NCBI GenBank assembly: GCA_025808415.1
Contig: CP075525.1
Span: forward strand, 3,395,501 to 3,459,500
Source of the DNA: Cyclobacteriaceae bacterium
GTDB taxonomy: Bacteria; Bacteroidota; Bacteroidia; Cytophagales; Cyclobacteriaceae
Length of the DNA stretch: 64,000 bases
Direction of reading: 5' to 3'
The notes below the pieces were generated by a model. It was not told the DNA's origin. It saw only the letters and a program-made list of their open reading frames with translations, and ran no database searches. Positions 55,158-64,000 of this stretch are shown here, in pieces. Position 1 is the stretch's first letter; each line of letters starts with the position of its first letter. Made by a program: the position numbers and the translations under genes.

Positions 55158-57332
55158 ATGCAAAAATTAAAATTTTTATCCTTAGTAATTATTGCAGCCC
55201 TCGCTTGGATTGCTGCGTGTACCCCAGTCGAAAAACAAGTAAGCTTGCCCGATGTGGCACCGCCTGTTGCCACCATTATACCCCATGAATTAACCAGCAA
55301 ACACGGTGCTGTTCGTACCGATAATTACTACTGGCTAAAGAACCGCGAAGACTCAACCGTGATAAATTACCTCACAGCCGAAAACCATTACCTGGATACC
55401 ATGATGGCGCACACCAATGCCTTTCAGGAAGCCTTGTTCAATGAAATGCGCGGGCGGATCAAGGAAGATGACGCTTCAGTACCCTACAAGCTTGATGACT
55501 ATTATTACTACACCCGGTTTGTTACCGGTGGCGAATACCCGATCTATTGCCGCAAAAAAGGATCAATGGATGCACCTGAAGAAATTATTGCCGATGGTAA
55601 CGAATTGGGCAAGGGGCAGTCATTCTTTAATTTCTTTACTTCAGTGAGTGTTGACCACAAAATGGTGGCTATTGTAATGGATACGGTGGGCAGGAATTTT
55701 TACACCGTTAAGTTTAAAGACCTTACTACTGGAAAATACCTGGCCGACAAAATACCCGATACCCGCGGGGGCTACAGTTGGACCAACGACAACAAATCTA
55801 TTTTCTATGCCGTTCCCGATAAGAAAACGCTGCGCAACTATCAGATTAAACGACATGTATTGGGTACCGCTACTACAACTGATCCTGTTATCTACGAAGA
55901 AAAAGATCAAACCCTGGATGTAGGTATCGGTAAAACCAAATCGAAAAAATATTTTATTATCTCTTCCGGACGAACCGATGCAAATTTTTCACAATACATC
56001 AGTGCTGACAACCCAGGTAAACCTATCGTTATTGAACCGATCCAGGATAATGTTGAGTATAGTGTTGATCATGCCGGAGGTGATAAGTTTTATATCTATA
56101 CTAACCTGAATGCTGTAAATTATCGGTTAGCCGAAACCCCGATCAATGCTCCGGGAAAAGCTAACTGGAAAGATGTAATCGCACACCGCGATAATGTTTA
56201 CCTGCAAGATGTAGACTACTTTAAAGATTACCTGGCGCTGGAAGAAATGAAAACCGGGCTGGCTTCCATCCGCTTAATCAAATGGGCAGATAAATCAGAA
56301 CACACCATCGACTTTGGCGAGCAGGCTTACTATGCCGGCATTGGTTACAATCCGGATTTTAACACCAACCTTATCCGCTACAACTACCAATCGATGACTA
56401 CCCCCAACTCAACATTCGATTATAACATGGACACGCGCGAAAAAGAATTAAAAAAAGAACAAGAGGTATTGGGCGGTTTTAATAAAAACGATTACGTTAC
56501 TGAACGTGTAATGGTAAAAGCCCGAGATGGTAAGGAAGTTCCGCTATCCATTGTTTACAGAAAAGATGCTTTTAAGAAAGACGGCACTTCACCCGGCTGG
56601 ATATACGGTTATGGCTCTTATGGCGCCTCCATGTTCCCGACATTTAGTATTGCACGCATCAGCCTACTTGATCGTGGATTTGTTTATGCCATCGCACACA
56701 TTCGCGGTGGAAAAGAAATGGGTGGTGCCTGGCACGATGATGGTAAAATGCTGAACAAGAAAAACACGTTTACGGATTTCATCGATTGTTCAGATTGGTT
56801 GATCCAAAACAAGTACGTTGCCAAAGATAAACTCTTTGCCTCGGGCGGTAGTGCCGGTGGCCTACTCATGGGCGCTGTGGTAAACATGCGTCCTGAATTA
56901 TACCGCGGGGTAATTGCGGCCGTTCCGTTTGTCGATGTGATTACCACCATGGAAGATGAAAGTATTCCATTAACAACCTTTGAATGGAAAGAGTGGGGAA
57001 ACCCGAACATTAAAGAAGAATATGATTACATGCTCTCCTACTCCCCTTACGATAACGTAGAGAAAAAAGCTTACCCTAATTTAATGGTCACCACCGGGCT
57101 GCACGACTCACAGGTGCAGTACTGGGAACCCGCTAAATGGGTTGCCAAACTGCGCGCAATGAAAACCGATAACAACAGACTCTATTTATACACCAACATG
57201 GATGCAGGCCATGGTGGGGCCAGCGGCAGGTTCAGAAGGCTACGCGAAACTGCCCGGGAGTATACGTTTGTTTTTGATATACTGGGAATGAAGGAGGTGA
57301 TTGAAACCAAACCAAAGATTGAGAAGTTGTAA
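55158..57332 (+). CDS. Oligopeptidase B-like S9A peptidase, lipoprotein
   Basis: About 724 residues. The N terminus has a lipobox (IAAC), so it is exported and lipid-anchored, which is unusual for oligopeptidase B. The seven-blade propeller starts HGAVRTDNYYWLKNRED. The hydrolase domain holds Ser565 (ASGGSAGG), Asp650 (GLHDSQV) and His685 (DAGHGGASGRF). It cleaves peptides after basic residues, by family knowledge. ATG 55158 begins the leader. The terminator at 57385 ends the unit. Confidence 0.85.
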   Translation: MQKLKFLSLVIIAALAWIAACTPVEKQVSLPDVAPPVATIIPHELTSKHGAVRTDNYYWLKNREDSTVINYLTAENHYLDTMMAHTNAFQEALFNEMRGRIKEDDASVPYKLDDYYYYTRFVTGGEYPIYCRKKGSMDAPEEIIADGNELGKGQSFFNFFTSVSVDHKMVAIVMDTVGRNFYTVKFKDLTTGKYLADKIPDTRGGYSWTNDNKSIFYAVPDKKTLRNYQIKRHVLGTATTTDPVIYEEKDQTLDVGIGKTKSKKYFIISSGRTDANFSQYISADNPGKPIVIEPIQDNVEYSVDHAGGDKFYIYTNLNAVNYRLAETPINAPGKANWKDVIAHRDNVYLQDVDYFKDYLALEEMKTGLASIRLIKWADKSEHTIDFGEQAYYAGIGYNPDFNTNLIRYNYQSMTTPNSTFDYNMDTREKELKKEQEVLGGFNKNDYVTERVMVKARDGKEVPLSIVYRKDAFKKDGTSPGWIYGYGSYGASMFPTFSIARISLLDRGFVYAIAHIRGGKEMGGAWHDDGKMLNKKNTFTDFIDCSDWLIQNKYVAKDKLFASGGSAGGLLMGAVVNMRPELYRGVIAAVPFVDVITTMEDESIPLTTFEWKEWGNPNIKEEYDYMLSYSPYDNVEKKAYPNLMVTTGLHDSQVQYWEPAKWVAKLRAMKTDNNRLYLYTNMDAGHGGASGRFRRLRETAREYTFVFDILGMKEVIETKPKIEKL

Positions 57333-57384
57333 ATAATCCCCTTGGCTTGAGTCGACACAGACCAAGTAAAGGAAAATTCAAACT

Positions 57385-57440
57385 AAAACCTCCAACACCT
57401 AAACCTCCGGGGTTTAAGGCTTTGGAGGTTTTTATTTTTT
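57385..57440 (+). terminator. Terminator after the S9A peptidase gene
   Basis: AAAACCTCCAA (57385-57395) pairs with TTGGAGGTTTT (57422-57432), with an inner TAAACC/GGTTTA stem, then a T-rich tail. Its core matches the giant hairpin at 37011. Confidence 0.75.
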
Positions 57441-57505
57441 TATACGCCATCCATCAATTTTATCAAAAATTACTTTCTACATTCGGTATCCTAAAATATA
57501 AAACC

Positions 57506-57994
57506 ATGAAAAAGACCCTTTTAATCCTTAGCGTGATTACACTCGTAGTAACCAGCTGTAATTTTTCGGCTGGCACCAAAGCCGATCTTGTTTCCGGCCT
57601 TTCTTCAACCTGGAATGGCTTAAGCGCTGAAACCATTTACTTTGTTGATCAGGAAGATCAATCCATCACCAACAAACAGGTTTCGTGGAACACCGAATGC
57701 TCCTTCGTATTTGAAGGCATAAGCAACTACACCTTAAAAGATGGAAATGCTTTTCCGGGTATCACCTTAACCGTTACCGATCCTTCAGGAGCAGAGGTGG
57801 TTGCCTTTGATGATATGCTGGCCAGCTATACAGAAGGTGTATCACCAACCGATGCAGGCGTACTGCGTGCCACCCTAACCGTTGGCGACCCGATGAAAGT
57901 TGGCGAAACCTATACCGTAACGGCACGGGTATTCGACAAGCAAAATGCAGAAGCAGAAATTGTAAGTAAAGTTTCTGTTAAAGTGGTTGAGTAG
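57506..57994 (+). CDS. Small lipoprotein of unknown function
   Basis: About 162 residues. It has a lipoprotein signal peptide (lipobox VTSC), then a small beta-rich domain (VTDPSGAEVVAFDDML, GETYTVTARVFDKQNAEAEIVSKVSVKVVE) that looks like one or two Ig-like folds. The ATG at 57506 begins the leader; the longer ORF starts inside the terminator. A palindrome of the GGTCTGTG family lies between it and the convergent gene. The function is unknown. Confidence 0.7.
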   Translation: MKKTLLILSVITLVVTSCNFSAGTKADLVSGLSSTWNGLSAETIYFVDQEDQSITNKQVSWNTECSFVFEGISNYTLKDGNAFPGITLTVTDPSGAEVVAFDDMLASYTEGVSPTDAGVLRATLTVGDPMKVGETYTVTARVFDKQNAEAEIVSKVSVKVVE

Positions 57995-58007
57995 ATTTTT
58001 CCTTATT

Positions 58008-58035
58008 CCCTGGTCTGTGTCTTCACAGACCAGGG
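58008..58035. terminator. GGTCTGTG-family palindrome between convergent genes (bidirectional terminator)
   Basis: CCCTGGTCTGTG (58008-58019) pairs perfectly with CACAGACCAGGG (58024-58035) around TCTT, a 12-bp stem. It lies 14 bp after one stop and 9 bp after the other. It belongs to the same family as the palindromes at 38290, 38330 and 47302. Confidence 0.6.
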
Positions 58036-58043
58036 ATAAATTG

Positions 58044-59432
58044 TTACTCTTTGACCAAACTATACCGGCTTCCACTATACTGCATATCCTGCAGGTTAAG
58101 AATTCGCCCGCCCCGTACCGCTTCAAACCACGCGTTGAACTTACTGGTTTTTCCTTCCCACCGGTTGGGCAAAACAATTTCCCAGTTGGACACAGTAGCC
58201 TTCCCTTTATACTCCTGCGAATAGGTTGACATGGAACCCACCATGCCTGAGGCGCCCTGATGTTTGCTTACGTAATCACTGTTGGCAAAAAATTCAAACT
58301 TATCGCTCATGGCAACGGCACCCATGCCGGCATAAGCACCCGTGTAAGCATTATAATAATTTGCAGTGGCACTTCCACCTCCGCTCCATTTGCCAATGAT
58401 ATCATTTAACGCAACGGCAAACCTGTTGTACCGGCTCATGCCCGGCAATTCAGAATCAAATTCTTTCTCGGCATTCGGAAAGGTTTTTCGCAGGGTGGCT
58501 TCATCGGGCATCACCGCCACCACCGGAAACATATTACCGTTAGAAGAGGTGACATACATAGCCAAAAAACAGTTCTTACCCGTTTTGGTATCAATGGCAG
58601 TACCTTCAATATAAGGGGCCTGAAATGATGAAATGACTTCACCATGATCGCGGTATTGTTTGGTAAGAATACGAAACTCTTTGGCCAGATAATTATCCCA
58701 GTAAAAATCTCTTCCGGCATGGCGCGAAGCATCATTATGTGAAACAGGATAATACACGTGAACCTTGATCGCGCCTTTTGTTACTACCACTTTATCGTTT
58801 TCAATAGTCGAAACCCAACCATCATCCCAGTTGGTAACCGAAAAGGTAAAGTTGCCGGTTCGAACAGGTTGAACTGTTGGTGCGCTGTTAGGTGATACAG
58901 TGGTTTGAGTTTGTTGGCTCACCGCAGCCGTTGGCAAGGAAGGATTTTGCTGGACAGGAGGTAAAGTTGTTTTGGTTACAGGTTGATTCGAAACAACGGG
59001 TAAGGAATTTTCTAAAGCAGGCACGCCCTCTAGCTTGCCAAAATACAGTTCCGGGTTTTTCACATTAAACGACCAATACATGAAATAGTACTGCCCCTGC
59101 TTAATCAACCACGCATACTCGGGCCGGTCATCCAGTTGCCTGATTTCCCACCCCCTGGTGTTCAAAGATGTTTTTAGGCTTTCGGTATGATTGACACCGG
59201 GGGGAAGCCTGAACACTTCTGCATCGCTTACGGTAACGTTATATTTTTTCGTCTCCCCTTCCAGGAAAGTCATTACCAATGCCACATTGAACACCCGCTT
59301 ATCCTGCCGCGTGCCGGCCGGAAGGTCAATGCCCGTATAAGCAGAACTGGAAACGGGCACGAGATTTTTCTGCGCAAAAACCGAAACTGATAGCAACAAG
59401 CATAATATCAGGTTGAATTTTCGACTTGCCAT
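58044..59432 (-). CDS. Secreted protein of unknown function (distant paralogue of 47365)
   Basis: About 462 residues. The leader is MASRKFNLILCLLLSVSVFAQ. A Gln/Thr/Pro linker (about 170-205) separates two halves, as in the protein at 47365. The second half starts FTFSVTNWDDGWVSTIENDKVVVTKGAIKV and contains IIGKWSGGGSATANYYNAYTGAYAG, a lipocalin-like start. Two more ATGs lie just upstream (59438, 59459). The function is unknown. Confidence 0.62.
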   Translation of the reverse strand: MASRKFNLILCLLLSVSVFAQKNLVPVSSSAYTGIDLPAGTRQDKRVFNVALVMTFLEGETKKYNVTVSDAEVFRLPPGVNHTESLKTSLNTRGWEIRQLDDRPEYAWLIKQGQYYFMYWSFNVKNPELYFGKLEGVPALENSLPVVSNQPVTKTTLPPVQQNPSLPTAAVSQQTQTTVSPNSAPTVQPVRTGNFTFSVTNWDDGWVSTIENDKVVVTKGAIKVHVYYPVSHNDASRHAGRDFYWDNYLAKEFRILTKQYRDHGEVISSFQAPYIEGTAIDTKTGKNCFLAMYVTSSNGNMFPVVAVMPDEATLRKTFPNAEKEFDSELPGMSRYNRFAVALNDIIGKWSGGGSATANYYNAYTGAYAGMGAVAMSDKFEFFANSDYVSKHQGASGMVGSMSTYSQEYKGKATVSNWEIVLPNRWEGKTSKFNAWFEAVRGGRILNLQDMQYSGSRYSLVKE

Positions 59433-59579
59433 AACCATTCTCTTTTGTTTAAACGACACTCAAATTTCAAAATCTGTATGGAATTCAACCTAACGGATTG
59501 GTGGCATTGGTTAACGGTAATGTTGCATTGCAAAAAAGGTTGATTTCTGAGTACATTGGTGGCGCTAACTAAGTTTTGC

Positions 59580-62500
59580 ATGAAGTGGGGGCGTGTTTTA
59601 CATTGGTGTTTACTGGTGCTGCCCAGCCAGGTATTTTGGTTTTCAGCACAAGCGCAACCATCACTCGCCCAACACCTTACCTTTCCTGCTGGCACTGTCT
59701 ATGAAATCCTGCGCGACAGCAAAGGTTTCATGTGGTTTGCTGCTTCCTCAGGGTTGTACCGCTATGATGGCTACACCACCATTGTGTACAAGCATGATCC
59801 TGGAAATCCAAATTCATTAAGCGAATCGTTTATCACCGCTTTGCAGGAAGATCGTGACGGTAATCTTTGGGTAGGTACCCTGAATGGCGGGCTCAATAAA
59901 TTTTTAACAGCCACCAATACCGCTATCCGTCTCAACAAGTCTTCAGCTGATAAAATTGGTATACCAGGCAAATCAATGACGGATATTGATATAGATGATT
60001 CTGGTAATGTTTGGGTGATCTCCGGCAAACCTTACAAAATCAACCCGGTCACGCTGGCCATTGATAGTCTTCCACTTGCCTTGCCACCGGATTTTGGCAT
60101 CACCAAGATTTTATTTGGTCGAAATAACACCGCATGGATAGGCTCCAATGGCGATGGTTTTGGCGTGCTTAATAAAACCACCGGGCAATTTGAAATCTAC
60201 CGGGTTACCCATCCCGATGCCGCTATTGCTGCCCGGGCCAATGTTATCCGCAACTTTCAGGAAGATGATCAGGGCACCCTCTGGCTCGCAACCTATGGAG
60301 GCTTAGTGCAGTTCAATCCTGCCACAAAAAGTATCCGGCATTGGATTAATAAACCTGATGACCCTTTCAGCTTACGGCATAATTCGTTATGGAATATTTA
60401 TCCTGACAAACACGGAAAAATCTGGATCGCGTCATGGGGTGGTGGATTAAGTTACTACGATGCAACGCATGATCGATTTGAAAACAACATGTTTAAACCC
60501 GGGAGCATATTTGGAATAAACAGTAACGAGGCACGCTCGTTTTTTGCCGACAGGGATGGAACGTTTTGGCTGGGCACAAATGGTGATGGCATTTACAAGC
60601 TTAAGCCAATTGAAGCCTTGAAAGAGTTTGCCGGATCGGGCCAACTGAAACAACCGATACGGGCAGCTATTGCAGGCAAGCGTTATCACTACTTTCTTTC
60701 CGATCAGCATGGATTAATGGCATATTCTGAAAATGAAGGTTTGGTATTTACCCTGCCACCGTTTCGCGACCGTAAACCAAACGGGCTTGGCGGAAACTTT
60801 GTTTCAGGTGTTGTTGAACGTGGCGATGGAAAAATTTTTATCGGAACCGACTTTGGTATTACCGAGTTTGACCCGGAAACCAAAAAAGCTAACTACTATT
60901 TTAACATACCGGGAGATAATACGAGCCTTAGCCACAATTCGGTAAACTCTATTTTTATCGATTCAAAAAACAGGCTTTGGGCAGGCACTCCGTTCGACCT
61001 GAATTTATTCCTGCCCGATAAAAAACAGTTTTTTAAGTTCCGTAAGCCTGAGTTTTTTCAGAAAAGCATCATGCAATTTTTGGAAACGGACGAAGGGCTA
61101 TGGCTTGGAACGGCCACCGGTGGCCTTTTGTTATTCAACGCGGAAAAAGACAGCATCATCCATAACTTTCAATATGAAGCAGGCAGTAAAGGCTTAAGTA
61201 ATAATTACATCACTGCGTTATTTCAAGACCATCAAAACTACATCTGGATTGGCACGCGACAGGGCCTAAACCGCTACAACCCTAATACCAAAAAAGTTGA
61301 ACGGATGCATACGGCTACACAGCTGGATGGCAGCAGCATTGGCATCATTGCTGCTGGAAAAGGCTATGAAATTTTCATTCAATCAGACCATGGCCTTTAT
61401 AGCTGTTTCAGAAAACAGGCCGCTAACGAATTCGAATTTGTAAAGTTACCTTCACCTGTCTCCTCATCGGTTATTCAATTACTTAGTGTAAAAGACCGGA
61501 ACTATAATCTTGTTATTGCCGACAAAGTCTACCAGCTACCCTATTCCGCTTACATCGTATCAACAACAGCAGTACCCATTGTGATTACTCAGTTTTCCAT
61601 CGATCCAAACAACAGCCATCCGCTTGATTCTTCGGAATTAGTCATTAATCCATCTTTTCGAAACGGTATTACACTGGCCTATGATCAAAACCTTTTTTCC
61701 ATTGAATTCTCCTTGCTTGATTTTACAGACCCCAACACCAATGAATACGCCTACATGCTGGAGAACTTCGATAACACATGGACGTACAGCGGCACGCGAA
61801 GGTTCGTAACATACACCAACATTAGCCCGGGTACCTACATCTTTCATGCAAAAGGAAAAGGACACAATGAGGCCTGGAATGAAGAAGGTGTCTCCATGGT
61901 CATTACGGTTCTCCCTCCTCCATGGAAAACGTGGTGGGCATACACAACTTATGGAATAATTTTGATCGGGTTATTATGGGCCGCCAGAAAAAACATCATT
62001 AACCGCGAACGCCTGAAAGCACAAGTGGCATTAGAGCAGAAAGAAAAACAAACACTGCGCGAACTGGACCACCTGAAAACAAAATTCTTCTCCAACATCA
62101 CGCATGAGTTCCGCACACCGTTAACCTTAATACAAGGGCCTGCCGATAATTTACTTGAAAAAACTACCGATAAAGAAACCGTTCAACAACTTAACCTGAT
62201 CAAATCCAACGCACAGCGTTTGCTCAAACTTATCAATCAACTACTTGACCTCGCAAAGTTAGACGCCAACGAAACCAAACTGGATAAAAAACCATTAAAC
62301 CTCGCTTCGTTGTGCCGCGCCACCATTGCCCAATTCACCAGCATGGCCGAATCACGCAACATTAGCTTTCAATGGCAGCTAACCGAACCCATACCTACCG
62401 TAGTGGGTGATGAAGAAAAAATTGAAACCATACTCATCAACCTCATGTCAAACGCTTTGAAGTTTACCCCATCAGGCGGGAATGTTAAAGTGTTTGCCCA

Positions 62501-63575
62501 ATTTCAGGATGATAAATTTTTGTTTAAGGTAGAAGACACCGGCCGTGGTATTCCGGCCAATAAACTGGAACATATTTTCGACAGGTTTTACCAGGTTGAA
62601 GCATCCGACAGCAGCCATGCAGAAGGTACCGGTATTGGCCTGGCACTGGTTAAAGAATATGTAGAACTGATGAGGGGAATTATCCATGTGCAAAGTATTC
62701 CGGGAAAAGGAACGGTATTTACCGTTACGTTACCCCTTCAACCGTCAACAACACAGACAGAACCTGATACCGAGCAATACAACACTCCGCTTATCCAGCA
62801 GGAAGCAACCGAAACCAATGGCGAAGCGCACCTGCCAATGCTCTTGCTGGTGGAAGACAACGAAGACATACGCACGTTAATAAAAAGCTGTTTAGGTGCA
62901 GCTTATCGTTACCGTGAAGCACGGCATGGAAAAGAGGGGTTGGAGAAAGCCCGGACAGAAATTCCGGATATGATCATCAGCGACCTGATGATGCCCGAAA
63001 TGGATGGCCTTGAGTTTTGTGAACGCGTAAAAAAAGACCCAAACACCAACCACATCCCGTTTATCATGCTCACGGCCAAAGCTGCCGATGAGCACAAACT
63101 TACCGGTTTACAAACCGGAGCGGATGATTACCTGATTAAGCCTTTCAACAAGCAAGAGCTTATTTTTAAAGTACAAAACCTGGTGCAGCTTCGTGAAAAA
63201 CTGCAGGAACACATTAAGCTTAACCTGTTAACCAAAGCCACTCCGGTAAAGGCTGTTTCGGCTTCGGAACAGTTTATTATGAAAGCCAAAACCTTTGTGG
63301 AGTCCAACCTTGGCGATGCGTCACTTTCGGTTGAGCGATTGGCGGAAGAACTGAACCTGGGCCGCGAACAATGTTACCGTAAAATCATGGCCCTTACCGG
63401 ATTGTCACCCTCTGCCTTTATCCGTAAACTGAAATTACAACGGGCTGCCCAACTTCTTGCCGCAAAAGCCGCCCCGGTTTCGCAGGTGGCCTACCAGGTT
63501 GGGTATGAAAACCTTTCCCACTTTAGTAAAGCCTTTAAAGAAGAGTTTGGCAAACTACCCAGCGAGTACTCCTGA
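59580..63575 (+). CDS. Hybrid two-component regulator with beta-propeller sensor (HTCS)
   Basis: About 1331 residues. A signal peptide (ending SAQAQ) leads to a two-fold propeller of Reg_prop repeats (for example DRDGNLWVGTLNGGLNKF, DRDGTFWLGTNGDGIYKL, DHQNYIWIGTRQGLNRYN) and a Y_Y_Y domain. One membrane helix (about 787-805) follows, then HisKA with His842 (SNITHEFRTPLTL), an ATPase, a receiver (Asp1135 in IISDLMMPEMDG) and an AraC HTH. These HTCS proteins usually control carbohydrate uptake genes from a bound sugar, but no SusCD genes are in this window. ATG 59580 was chosen because it begins the leader. Confidence 0.9.
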   Translation: MKWGRVLHWCLLVLPSQVFWFSAQAQPSLAQHLTFPAGTVYEILRDSKGFMWFAASSGLYRYDGYTTIVYKHDPGNPNSLSESFITALQEDRDGNLWVGTLNGGLNKFLTATNTAIRLNKSSADKIGIPGKSMTDIDIDDSGNVWVISGKPYKINPVTLAIDSLPLALPPDFGITKILFGRNNTAWIGSNGDGFGVLNKTTGQFEIYRVTHPDAAIAARANVIRNFQEDDQGTLWLATYGGLVQFNPATKSIRHWINKPDDPFSLRHNSLWNIYPDKHGKIWIASWGGGLSYYDATHDRFENNMFKPGSIFGINSNEARSFFADRDGTFWLGTNGDGIYKLKPIEALKEFAGSGQLKQPIRAAIAGKRYHYFLSDQHGLMAYSENEGLVFTLPPFRDRKPNGLGGNFVSGVVERGDGKIFIGTDFGITEFDPETKKANYYFNIPGDNTSLSHNSVNSIFIDSKNRLWAGTPFDLNLFLPDKKQFFKFRKPEFFQKSIMQFLETDEGLWLGTATGGLLLFNAEKDSIIHNFQYEAGSKGLSNNYITALFQDHQNYIWIGTRQGLNRYNPNTKKVERMHTATQLDGSSIGIIAAGKGYEIFIQSDHGLYSCFRKQAANEFEFVKLPSPVSSSVIQLLSVKDRNYNLVIADKVYQLPYSAYIVSTTAVPIVITQFSIDPNNSHPLDSSELVINPSFRNGITLAYDQNLFSIEFSLLDFTDPNTNEYAYMLENFDNTWTYSGTRRFVTYTNISPGTYIFHAKGKGHNEAWNEEGVSMVITVLPPPWKTWWAYTTYGIILIGLLWAARKNIINRERLKAQVALEQKEKQTLRELDHLKTKFFSNITHEFRTPLTLIQGPADNLLEKTTDKETVQQLNLIKSNAQRLLKLINQLLDLAKLDANETKLDKKPLNLASLCRATIAQFTSMAESRNISFQWQLTEPIPTVVGDEEKIETILINLMSNALKFTPSGGNVKVFAQFQDDKFLFKVEDTGRGIPANKLEHIFDRFYQVEASDSSHAEGTGIGLALVKEYVELMRGIIHVQSIPGKGTVFTVTLPLQPSTTQTEPDTEQYNTPLIQQEATETNGEAHLPMLLLVEDNEDIRTLIKSCLGAAYRYREARHGKEGLEKARTEIPDMIISDLMMPEMDGLEFCERVKKDPNTNHIPFIMLTAKAADEHKLTGLQTGADDYLIKPFNKQELIFKVQNLVQLREKLQEHIKLNLLTKATPVKAVSASEQFIMKAKTFVESNLGDASLSVERLAEELNLGREQCYRKIMALTGLSPSAFIRKLKLQRAAQLLAAKAAPVSQVAYQVGYENLSHFSKAFKEEFGKLPSEYS

Positions 63576-63609
63576 GGCTTCAGATATTCTTCAGCCTTAA
63601 ACTGAACTT

Positions 63610-63634
63610 GTCATCCTGAGCCTGTCGAAGGCTG
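63610..63634. repeat. Dispersed GTCATCCTGAGCCTGTCGAAGG-type motif
   Basis: GTCATCCTGAGCCTGTCGAA at 63610 onward resembles a short motif often seen scattered in intergenic DNA of Bacteroidota. Only one copy is visible here. Confidence 0.5.
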
Positions 63635-63770
63635 CCAGCAGTATATGGAAATCGGTTTTCACGGGTAAGACATCCATAAAACAACCACAACGTTAAGCAA
63701 TTCCACATAGGCGTTAACAGGTTTTTAGATAATACACGCAGTTTTGAAGCGCAATTAACCACATTGAACT

Positions 63771-64000
63771 ATGCGCAAGAAACTACCCCACATCATCACA
63801 ACCCTGGGTCTACTGGGGTTCCTTACGGGATCTGTGATGTTAATAGATTCGGAAAAACTTTTAAGCTTTACAACTGAACTGCCCAAACCTGATCAAACCC
63901 AAACATCCCTTAAGCAATTCGGCCTCACGCCCACTCAGGCAATGAGTTTTGGTATACTCTTATTCGGGCTGGGCCTGAGTGTTTTTGGCTATCGACAAGT
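63771..64000 (+). CDS. Membrane protein, cut by the window edge
   Basis: The frame from ATG 63771 stays open to the edge (76 codons). A first hydrophobic helix (IITTLGLLGFLTGSVML) and a second (MSFGILLFGLGLSVFGY) are visible, linked by a polar loop (LPKPDQTQTSLKQFGLT). The C terminus is missing. No family is recognised. Confidence 0.55.
   Translation, partial: MRKKLPHIITTLGLLGFLTGSVMLIDSEKLLSFTTELPKPDQTQTSLKQFGLTPTQAMSFGILLFGLGLSVFGYRQ

Overview
The window looks like a chromosomal segment of a member of the Bacteroidota, most likely Cytophagales. The evidence is: two secreted proteins with type IX secretion (T9SS) type B C-terminal sorting domains; hybrid two-component regulators that end in an AraC domain; DUF3078, DUF2851 and PorT-like outer-membrane barrels; promoter-like TAnnTTTG -7 elements; few Shine-Dalgarno sequences; and a tmRNA whose tag reads GETNYAMAA. 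No phage, conjugative element or CRISPR array was seen.

Left part (1-24.9 kb) is mainly housekeeping. It holds a prokaryotic pentameric ligand-gated ion channel, a penicillin-acylase family hydrolase, the ribosome hibernation factor HPF/RaiA, an S9 serine peptidase and a SMUG2-like uracil-DNA glycosylase. An RNA island follows: tRNA-Arg(CCG), a 22-residue Lys/Ala peptide gene and tmRNA. Next comes dnaX, whose tau part lies in the -1 frame after a run of ten A. A long, mostly minus-strand block then carries DUF3078, a CheY-like regulator, a LysM murein transglycosylase, an O-methyltransferase, an M16 peptidase, a nucleoside phosphorylase, a NeuD-like acyltransferase, a polytopic membrane protein, DUF2851, pyrF, lolA and ftsK.

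Middle part (25-48.6 kb) is accessory. It has a TPR histidine kinase with its NarL-type regulator, a HELGH metallopeptidase-like protein, a membrane protein followed by a decayed second copy, and an AAA/DUF4143 ATPase. A 1588-residue FG-GAP/IPT T9SS protein follows. A REP-associated tyrosine transposase (RAYT) is flanked by inverted copies of a bipartite palindromic repeat, and further copies occur at 37.2 and 45.2 kb. Then come a PAS-LuxR regulator and a second TPR kinase/NarL pair that share an upstream palindrome, a VapBC-like toxin-antitoxin pair between direct repeats, two tandem secreted beta-helix paralogues, and a second T9SS protein whose start codon lies inside one of the palindromic repeats.

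Right part (48.6-64 kb) is rich in sensing genes. Two outer-membrane beta-barrel genes flank a TPR-type hybrid two-component regulator. They are followed by a membrane histidine kinase, an oligopeptidase B-like lipoprotein, a small lipoprotein, a secreted lipocalin-like protein and a second hybrid regulator with a beta-propeller sensor. A membrane protein gene is cut by the right edge.

The points most worth a second look are the dnaX frameshift, the RAYT with its palindrome family (including the co-opted start codon), the palindrome shared by the two regulator loci, the Lys/Ala micro-peptide next to tmRNA, and the toxin-antitoxin pair between direct repeats. All functions are inferred from reading the sequence; no database search was run.
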